A DNA stretch of 64,000 nt from Vibrio rumoiensis (GTDB lineage Bacteria; Pseudomonadota; Gammaproteobacteria; Enterobacterales; Vibrionaceae). Shown piece by piece: positions 8,182-14,241 of this stretch. The DNA lies in NCBI RefSeq assembly GCF_002218045.2, contig NZ_AP018685.1:930001-994000 (forward strand), given 5' to 3'. Positions within the stretch are counted from its first letter, which is position 1; each line of letters begins with the position of its first letter. A program made the position numbers and the translations under genes. The notes beneath the pieces are model-generated. The model saw nothing but the letters and a program-made list of their open reading frames with translations. It was not told the DNA's origin and ran no database searches.

Positions 8182-9111
8182 ATGTCCCAGGAAATTGCGA
8201 TCCAAGCCCACAACGTAGTGAAACAATTTGGTGATTTTAAAGCGATTGATGATATTTCATTAACGGTGCCGAAGGGCTGTATTTATGGATTTTTAGGGCC
8301 AAATGGATGTGGTAAATCGACCACTATTCGCACCTTGACAGGACTATTGACTCCAACCTCTGGTGAGATAGAAGTACTGGGCTACCACATTCCAAAAGAT
8401 GCTGAGAAGCTAAGGCTAAAAATTGGCTATATGACGCAGAAATTCTCGCTTTATGAGGACTTAACCATAGAAGAAAACCTAACCTTTATGGGGCAGATCT
8501 ATGGCATGGAAAAACATCGGCTTAAATCAAGAATAGAAGGACAACTGAATACCTATGGTTTAGATCAACTGAGAAAGCAGCGGGTGAAGGGCATGAGTGG
8601 AGGGCAAAAGCAGCGCCTGTCGTTAGCCTCTGCCACGATCAATCAACCGGAATTGTTATTTTTAGATGAACCAACCTCGGCGGTTGATCCTGAAAATCGT
8701 CGTGACTTTTGGGAAAAACTGTTCGATCTTTCCGATCAAGGCACCACTATTTTGATCACTAGCCATTACATGGATGAAGCCGAAAAGTGCCATCGATTGG
8801 CGATTATGGAAGCGGGGAAGATTCGGGCCGATGGCGAGCCGGAGGTCTTGATGCAGCAAATGGGAGTCAATATTGTTGAAATTAAAGCGGATAATCTTCG
8901 TCAATTGAAACAACAATTACTGCTCAAACCTGAGATCCGCACCGCTGCACAGTTAGGGATGCGGTTACGGGTATTGATTTATCAAAGTGTCGCGGATCCA
9001 ATTGATTGGCTACGTAAAACGTTTCCTCCACTGGTAAATTGTGAGATGAATAGGGTACGGCCAACGCTGGAGGATGTCTTTGTCAGCGTAACGGGAGAGG
9101 GACGCCAATGA
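8182..9111 (+). CDS. ABC exporter ATPase subunit
   Basis: The 309-residue cytoplasmic ATPase has all nucleotide-binding motifs: Walker A GPNGCGKST, Q-loop region YMTQKFSLYEDLTIEENL, signature MSGGQKQRLSL, Walker B LLFLDEPTSAVD and the switch histidine in LITSHYMDEAEKC. The C-terminal extension (CEMNRVRPTLEDVFVSVTG) is typical of ATPases that partner ABC-2-type permeases of the YbhF/YhiH group. It starts immediately after the HlyD gene stop, and its own end overlaps the permease start by ATGA, so the three genes are translationally coupled. Confidence 0.94.
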   Translation: MSQEIAIQAHNVVKQFGDFKAIDDISLTVPKGCIYGFLGPNGCGKSTTIRTLTGLLTPTSGEIEVLGYHIPKDAEKLRLKIGYMTQKFSLYEDLTIEENLTFMGQIYGMEKHRLKSRIEGQLNTYGLDQLRKQRVKGMSGGQKQRLSLASATINQPELLFLDEPTSAVDPENRRDFWEKLFDLSDQGTTILITSHYMDEAEKCHRLAIMEAGKIRADGEPEVLMQQMGVNIVEIKADNLRQLKQQLLLKPEIRTAAQLGMRLRVLIYQSVADPIDWLRKTFPPLVNCEMNRVRPTLEDVFVSVTGEGRQ

Positions 9112-10220
9112 GCAGCCTTTTTCGTATGAAAGCGATAGTGGTTAAGGAGTTTCGTCAGTTAGCCCGAGATAGATTGACCTATGCGATGATTGTGATGATT
9201 CCACTGATCCAACTTTTGCTATTTGGCTACGCGATTAATACGGTGGTACGAGACATTCCAGTGGCGGTGGTCGACCACAGTCATAATCAGGCCTCTCGCT
9301 GGCTGGTGGAGTCGGTACAGGCCTCTCAAGTCGTTGATGTGGTTAAATATTATCAATCGACCACACAAGCTCAGCAAGGCATTCAAGCAGGGGAGGTGCG
9401 AGCGGTCTTAGTGATTCCACACGATTTAGCCCAGAGACAGGCGCAGCAACGAGTGCAAGCCCAGTGGATGATTGATGGCTCCGATAGCATGATAAGCTCG
9501 GCGATTTTAGGCTTAGCAAAGATGCCAGTTAATGAGAGGGATAAACTGTCCAATCTACCGGTAGATTTAAAGCGAGAGAGCACCACCTTTGAAATGACTA
9601 CGTTTTATAATCCAGCCCAGCGCTCGGCGATTAATATTGTGCCTGGGCTATTAGGCGTGATCTTGACCATGACGATGGTGTTGTTTACCAGCGTGGCAAT
9701 TGTTCGAGAATCTGAGCAGGGTAACTTGGAATTGTTGATCACAACACCAGTGAGCTCATTCGAATTAATGATCGCCAAAATCATACCCTATATATTTGTT
9801 GGTTTGCTGCAAGTGGGGATTGTCCTAAGTTTGGGATACTTTATTTTTAAGGTGCCGATCAATGCTTCGCTGGTGGATATTTTGCTTGGCTCGTTAGTGT
9901 TTATTTCAGCCAGTTTGACGCTTGGGCTGGTGATCTCAACCATTGCTAAAACTCAGTTACAGGCGATGCAACTGACATTATTCATTATTTTGCCATCAAT
10001 CTTACTGTCGGGATTCATGTTCCCAATTGAAGGCATGCCCGTTATCGCGCAATGGCTTGCCGAAGGGTTACCTGCTACCCATTATATGCGGATCATTCGG
10101 GCATTAGTGTTGAAAGGGGCTGAACTAGGCGATTTGTATAAAGATGTGTTGTGGTTGCTGGTTTTTACGATTGTCGGGATTGTTGTAGCGGCATTTCGAT
10201 TTAAGAAAACGCTTGATTAA
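9108..10220 (+). CDS. ABC-2-type permease subunit
   Basis: The 370-residue integral membrane protein has one N-terminal transmembrane helix (MIVMIPLIQLLLFGYAINTV), a large periplasmic domain (about residues 45-170) and a cluster of five helices. It carries the family-typical ESEQGNLELLITTPVSSFELMIAKIIPYI. This matches the YbhS/YbhR/YhhJ permease family (ABC-2). Related systems often encode two such permeases; only one is present, so it probably homodimerises. With the two preceding genes it forms a complete inner-membrane pump of unknown substrate. Confidence 0.93.
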   Translation: MSSLFRMKAIVVKEFRQLARDRLTYAMIVMIPLIQLLLFGYAINTVVRDIPVAVVDHSHNQASRWLVESVQASQVVDVVKYYQSTTQAQQGIQAGEVRAVLVIPHDLAQRQAQQRVQAQWMIDGSDSMISSAILGLAKMPVNERDKLSNLPVDLKRESTTFEMTTFYNPAQRSAINIVPGLLGVILTMTMVLFTSVAIVRESEQGNLELLITTPVSSFELMIAKIIPYIFVGLLQVGIVLSLGYFIFKVPINASLVDILLGSLVFISASLTLGLVISTIAKTQLQAMQLTLFIILPSILLSGFMFPIEGMPVIAQWLAEGLPATHYMRIIRALVLKGAELGDLYKDVLWLLVFTIVGIVVAAFRFKKTLD

Positions 10221-10226
10221 AGATAA

Positions 10227-10248
10227 CCGGTAGCACAGTGGCTACCGG
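10227..10248. terminator. Inverted repeat between convergent genes
   Basis: A perfect 8-bp stem CCGGTAGC/GCTACCGG sits between the converging permease and rluF genes. It lacks a good T run on either side, so terminator function is only likely. Confidence 0.4.
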
Positions 10249-10264
10249 AGTATCGATCAAATGG

Positions 10265-11329
10265 TTACTTTTTCGGTGTCCATTTTTTGATGGTGCTGCT
10301 ATTTGAATTACCAAAGCGAGAGCCTTTGCTAGCGTTTGGTTTACTTGAACCCGCTGCTTTCGGCTTATCTTGGTTGCGAGCACGGTTGCCACCAGAACGC
10401 TCGCCTTCTTTACCTTTAGCTCGCGGTTTACGCTCGAATTCACCTTTACCACGGTAGGTTTTAAACTGAGGTTGACTATCGGCTTCACGTTGGCGAGCAA
10501 ATTCACGTTCTTTTTCAGCCTTAGCTTGTATACGTGCATCGTGCAGTTTGGCATCCGTTGCCTTGGCAATGATTTGTCCATCTGCTGCTACCATTGAGGC
10601 TTCTTGTGTACCGACAGAACCTTCAATCATGGCATGAATTTCAGCGACTTCCGCATCGGTCAAGTAACGCCATTTACCATTTGGCAGGCCATCAATAGTG
10701 ATGTTCATGATACGAACGCGACGGAGCTTATAAACATCGTAACCCAAAGCTTCACACATACGGCGAATTTGACGGTTTAAGCCTTGAGTTAAGGTAATAC
10801 GGAATGAAAAATCGGTTTCCTTGCTTACTTTACAAGGTAGAGTTGTGGTATCCAAAATATCGACACCAGCGCCCATTTTGGCAATAAACTCTTCGGTGAT
10901 GGGTTTATCGACACGTACGACATATTCTTTTTCGTGTGAGTTACCCGCACGCAAAATTTTATTCACGATGTCGCCATCATTGGTCATAAAAATCAAACCA
11001 TCTGAGGGTTTATCTAAACGGCCAATCGGGAAAATACGTTTATGGTGACCAATGAAGTCGACGATATTACCTTCCACATGGCGCTCGGTGGTACAGGTAA
11101 TGCCCGTTGGCTTATTGAGTGCGATATAGATAGGCTTTTCTTTGGTCTTAATCGGCTTGTTATCCACTTGCACATCATCACCCGGTAGCACTTTGGTGCC
11201 CATTTCAGGAACGATGCCGTTGATCGTGACACGGCCTTGGTCGATAAGTTTGTCGGCTTCGCGACGCGAGCAAAAACCAGAATCGCTGATGAATTTATTA
11301 AGACGAATAGCAGAAGTTTGATTGGTCAT
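10265..11329 (-). CDS. rluF: 23S rRNA pseudouridine synthase RluF
   Basis: RluF isomerises uridine 2604 (minor activity at 2605) of 23S rRNA. The 354-residue protein has an N-terminal S4 RNA-binding domain (IRLNKFISDSGFCSRREADKLI) and an RsuA/RluB-type catalytic domain with the GRLDKPSDGL motif, in which Asp106 is the catalytic aspartate. The conserved QGLNRQIRRMCEALGY follows. After about residue 240 comes a long basic, low-complexity tail (rich in Lys, Arg, Gly, Ser), longer than in the E. coli enzyme and probably a disordered RNA-binding extension. The choice of RluF over RluB/RluE rests on the LDKxSxGLIFxTN region. Confidence 0.92.
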   Translation of the reverse strand: MTNQTSAIRLNKFISDSGFCSRREADKLIDQGRVTINGIVPEMGTKVLPGDDVQVDNKPIKTKEKPIYIALNKPTGITCTTERHVEGNIVDFIGHHKRIFPIGRLDKPSDGLIFMTNDGDIVNKILRAGNSHEKEYVVRVDKPITEEFIAKMGAGVDILDTTTLPCKVSKETDFSFRITLTQGLNRQIRRMCEALGYDVYKLRRVRIMNITIDGLPNGKWRYLTDAEVAEIHAMIEGSVGTQEASMVAADGQIIAKATDAKLHDARIQAKAEKEREFARQREADSQPQFKTYRGKGEFERKPRAKGKEGERSGGNRARNQDKPKAAGSSKPNASKGSRFGNSNSSTIKKWTPKK

Positions 11330-11441
11330 AGTGATCTCTTTTGACGTTTCACAACGGAATGCTCACCAAAAAAATGAAAATTGTTAGGTTGAGCGTTAAA
11401 GTGGGCAGAGTTTAGCAGCTTGCATGAAAAAGAGACAGCAG

Positions 11442-12026
11442 TTAACTCATGCGTTTTTGGTGCCGCTCACGGTTATCCAGTTTCATTTCAGGGCTTTTTT
11501 TGATCAGAACATACACCGCGCCACTACCTCCATGAAAAGGTTGCGCAGAGTGAAAGCACATTACATCGGAAATTTGTTCAAGCCAGGCTGCTAAGTAGCT
11601 TTTCATTAAGGCTGGTGGATTGGAACGTTCACCTTTGCCATGAACAATCAACACACTGCGAGTATCTAAGCGCTGAGCTTGGCGCAAAAATGACACCACA
11701 TCTTCTCGAGCTTGCTCTAACGTGCGGCGATGTAAATCGAGTTTAGCGGTAATAGGGTACTTGCCGAGACGTAGTTTGCGGAACACGCCGTCTTGTACGC
11801 CATCTTTTTTATATTCTAAAATGTCATCCGGTTTGAGCATTGGGGCATTATCGAGCGATAAGTATTCGTCATATTCTTCAGCTAACGATACGGCAGCTTG
11901 ACGTCTGGCTAGGTGAGCCTCAGTGATAGTACGCTCTTTGATACGAATGGTTGTGTCTTGTTTTATCGGTTTAACATCGCCCATCATTTGTTGAAATAAG
12001 TCTAAGTCGTTATCGTCTGTCATCAT
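11442..12026 (-). CDS. smrA: Smr-domain endonuclease SmrA
   Basis: This 194-residue protein has a C-terminal Smr (MutS-related) domain. It shows LDLHRRTLEQAREDVVSFL, VLIVHGKGERSNPPALMKSYLAAWL and the terminal HGGSGAVYVLIKK, matching E. coli SmrA in layout. Smr domains are nucleases in studied cases; a physiological role for SmrA is not settled. The frame extends upstream to a TTG at 12059. The ATG pair at 12026/12023 is preferred because the family N-terminus (DDNDLDLFQQMMGDVKP) begins there, with GGTG as a weak ribosome-binding site. Confidence 0.9.
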   Translation of the reverse strand: MMTDDNDLDLFQQMMGDVKPIKQDTTIRIKERTITEAHLARRQAAVSLAEEYDEYLSLDNAPMLKPDDILEYKKDGVQDGVFRKLRLGKYPITAKLDLHRRTLEQAREDVVSFLRQAQRLDTRSVLIVHGKGERSNPPALMKSYLAAWLEQISDVMCFHSAQPFHGGSGAVYVLIKKSPEMKLDNRERHQKRMS

Positions 12027-12224
12027 AATCACCACTTGATGGGAGTTAGTTATAATCAAATTATAACGACCGAGAGTGATATGGGAATCACATCTGATTA
12101 TAAAAACAGCAAACGAACATTATTTTTTTAAAATCACAAAATAATTGTTCTTACCCCCTTGCACTTACTAATAAAATCCGTAATATACGCAGCTCATTCA
12201 GCGACACATTGCTGACATGAATCT

Positions 12225-12289
<65 letters not shown>

Positions 12290-12301
<12 letters not shown>

Positions 12302-12491
12302 CTTTTAAAAAAAGCTCCGCAGAAATGCGGAGCTTTTTTGCATTTAAGCCCCGACTAATTGGGGGTTCGCCTGAAATTAGAATCTTGGCTCTTCACCGAG
12401 CACTTTTGAAGAAGCCGTATCAGAAATGATGCGGCTTTTTTGCATTTAAGCCCCTGCTAATCGGGGGGCGCTTGATGTTAGAATCTTGGCT
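12290..12491 (+). repeat. Two tandem 101-bp units derived from the tRNA-Pro 3' end and terminator
   Basis: CTTCACCGACCAC at 12290 recurs as CTTCACCGAGCAC at 12391, exactly 101 bp later. In both units a hairpin terminator, GCATTTAAGCCCC, a G-rich stretch and GAATCTTGGCT follow in the same order. A third start (CTTCAGCAACC, 12492) lies another 101 bp on and then diverges. The second unit keeps a degenerate hairpin (GCCGTATC/GATGCGGC plus T run) but no tRNA body. This is consistent with relics of a tandem tRNA-Pro array, or with repeated duplication of the tRNA 3' end. Confidence 0.8.
12307..12339 (+). terminator. Terminator of tRNA-Pro
   Basis: AAAAAAGCTCCGCA pairs with TGCGGAGCTTTTTT around a short loop and ends in a T run, 6 bp after the tRNA. 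Confidence 0.9.
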
Positions 12492-12586
12492 CTTCAGCAA
12501 CCCTTTCCTCAAAACAGCTCTACAGCATGGCGCGTTTTTTCATTTGAATTATTGACAATCATTCTTATTAAAAACAACCTCCCTCC

Positions 12587-12652
12587 GAGACACGAGACAC
12601 GAGACACGAGACACGAGACACGAGACACGAGACACGAGACACGAGACACGAG
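12587..12652. repeat. Heptanucleotide microsatellite GAGACAC, nine copies
   Basis: Nine perfect head-to-tail copies of GAGACAC are followed by a partial GAG, ending 43 bp before the ATG of the downstream methyltransferase gene. With a 7-bp unit, copy-number changes would shift any reading frame and alter the spacing of upstream elements. Confidence 0.97.
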
Positions 12653-12695
12653 CTTCTGCTATTATTCCGCCACTTTTTTCTACCAGATACTTTTC

Positions 12696-13208
12696 ATGCC
12701 TAGTTTAAATTCTCATATTACGATTGGTTTAACCAACCCTAAAAGCCCGTCTAATGTTGGCGCTGTGATGCGTGCCGCGGGTTGTTATCGCGCAGATGCA
12801 GTGCGTTATACGGGGGTGCGATATGAAAAAGCAGCTAAGTTTCATACTGATACCAAAAGTGCTGCCCGTCATATTCCACTTGATGGGGTCGATGACATGC
12901 TGCAAGGCTTGGATGCGGAGACCAAGATCGTGTGTGTTGAATTAGCGGAAGGCGCGATTTCTCTACCGGAATTTGTTCACCCAGAAAAAGCGTTATACGT
13001 GTTTGGCCCCGAAGATGGCAGCATCGATCAAGCTGTGGTATCAAAGGCGGATGCCGTTGTTTATGTGCCAACAGTGGGATGTATGAACCTAGCCGCCACG
13101 GTGAATGTCTTGTTGTATGACCGCTTGGCTAAATCGTCGAATGTAGAACAAGGCGACGATCTGATCCGTAAAAGTCGTGATAATCGCAATAAACTGCAAG
13201 TTGTTTAA
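12696..13208 (+). CDS. TrmH/SpoU-family (SPOUT) RNA methyltransferase
   Basis: The 170-residue protein has the three SPOUT motifs: NPKSPSNVGAVMRAAG (motif 1), YVFGPEDGSI (motif 2) and VPTVGCMNLAATVNVLLYDR (motif 3), which together form the knotted SAM-binding fold. It probably 2'-O-methylates a tRNA or rRNA nucleotide; the target cannot be read. The open frame continues upstream to 12486, but that part translates the GAGACAC repeat into RHETRDT units and is not conserved-looking. The ATG at 12696 matches the family N-terminus (MPSLNSHITIGLTNP). A good Shine-Dalgarno sequence is lacking. Confidence 0.88.
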   Translation: MPSLNSHITIGLTNPKSPSNVGAVMRAAGCYRADAVRYTGVRYEKAAKFHTDTKSAARHIPLDGVDDMLQGLDAETKIVCVELAEGAISLPEFVHPEKALYVFGPEDGSIDQAVVSKADAVVYVPTVGCMNLAATVNVLLYDRLAKSSNVEQGDDLIRKSRDNRNKLQVV

Positions 13209-13219
13209 TTTCTTTAAAA

Positions 13220-13279
13220 TATACCTAAAGTCATTGGAGTTGCAGTCAACAAAGCTGCAACTTCAAATTCGATGGGTAT
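13220..13279 (+). repeat. Short dispersed intergenic repeat, copy 1 (short form)
   Basis: The unit starts ATACCTAAAGTCATTGGAGT and ends GATGGGTAT. It contains GTTGCAG and CTGCAAC, which can pair as a hairpin between the converging methyltransferase and TraB/GumN genes. Related copies lie at 20804-20892 (inverted) and 21090-21157. Confidence 0.75.
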
Positions 13280-13282
13280 GGG

Positions 13283-14164
13283 TTAAAGCGGGCAATAACT
13301 GTCGCTGCTGGTGGTGACCTGAGTAACGTGATAACCGTGATCAGTCAGTGCTTGAATCAAGTTTTGTTCGGCGATTAAATGCAAGGCACCGACCGCAATA
13401 ACATAGTGACCTGTCGGAGATAAAAACGATGGGTCAGTGATTTTTTTTATCCAATCTTGGTTACGGCTATACAGTAGATCATCACTGGTTTGCTGATCCC
13501 ATTCAGATGTTTCGAGTAGTTCGAGTAAGTTGTCTTGATCGCCATCTTGCCAGCTTTGAATCATGCACGAATAAATATCTTCATTTTGTTGTCCTTGCTC
13601 ACTGATTGCATCAAGTAATAAGCTTTTTCCGTTATCAGGTAGGTTCTGCAATACATCAAGTTGTTGGGCAAGGGTTTCAAAAGTGAGTACTGGGACTTTT
13701 AATGCTTGTGCTTGTTTTTGTATGGTCTGATCTACCCCTTCACTGGCGTCATAACCAAGCGATTCAAAGGTTTGATTTTCAATGCTGACTGCGGTTAACC
13801 AAGGCGGTAAATTGAGTAACACTATCGGGTCGAGTTTGAGGTGTTTTGCGGTTGTTTCAAGTTGCTTTCTTTGCTCGGAAGTCAGTACTTGCTTGGTGAG
13901 TGTGACACCATCAAAGTTTATTTGTGGCATGCCTTCTTCAAGGTTGGCTTCTAATACTAATCCATCACTGGTTTTTAAAAATTGTTCTAATACTTCTGGC
14001 AGCGGGTACATACTTTTGTGCCCAAGGTGAATGGTACCGATCAGCATTAATTGTTGTTGTCCTTTGGTCGCTTTCCAAACCAATGGTTCGGCATGACTTG
14101 TTGTCGCAAACAACAAAGAGGGCAGTGACAATAAAGAAAGTAGAAGAGGACGCCAGTTTTTCAT
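13283..14164 (-). CDS. TraB/GumN-family protein, exported
   Basis: The 293-residue protein has a signal peptide (LLSLLSLPSLLFATTSHA, cleavage after about residue 25), so it is periplasmic or envelope-associated. The TraB/PrgY/GumN fold is indicated by LIGTIHLGHKSMYPLP near the N-terminus, GLVLEANLEEG, and HYVIAVGALHLIAEQNLI near the C-terminus. These carry the paired GxxHxG-type histidines and the glutamate that resemble a Tiki-like metalloprotease site. The function of bacterial members is unknown. AAAAGG lies upstream of the ATG. It is a single gene converging on the SPOUT methyltransferase. Confidence 0.88.
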   Translation of the reverse strand: MKNWRPLLLSLLSLPSLLFATTSHAEPLVWKATKGQQQLMLIGTIHLGHKSMYPLPEVLEQFLKTSDGLVLEANLEEGMPQINFDGVTLTKQVLTSEQRKQLETTAKHLKLDPIVLLNLPPWLTAVSIENQTFESLGYDASEGVDQTIQKQAQALKVPVLTFETLAQQLDVLQNLPDNGKSLLLDAISEQGQQNEDIYSCMIQSWQDGDQDNLLELLETSEWDQQTSDDLLYSRNQDWIKKITDPSFLSPTGHYVIAVGALHLIAEQNLIQALTDHGYHVTQVTTSSDSYCPL

Positions 14165-14241
14165 ATCAGCCTTTTAGGTCATAACATTAATCTAAGCATA
14201 GAGTAGCATGCGGAATATCTCTGCATACTACTCTCTATCAA

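Noticed and set aside
12553..12567. Fur-like sequence TGACAATCATTCTTA upstream of the 7-bp repeat
   Set aside because: It matches only 11 of the 14 defined consensus positions, and the downstream SPOUT methyltransferase has no iron link. Such matches are expected by chance in AT-rich DNA.
12587..12652. Repeats resembling a short CRISPR array
   Set aside because: The unit is 7 bp and directly tandem, with no spacers and no cas genes in the window; it is a microsatellite.
12486..12695. N-terminal extension of the SPOUT methyltransferase frame, encoding RHETRDT repeats
   Set aside because: It is only a frame kept open through the 7-bp repeat. The conserved protein begins at the ATG at 12696, and the extension would need an unusual start inside tRNA-terminator relics.
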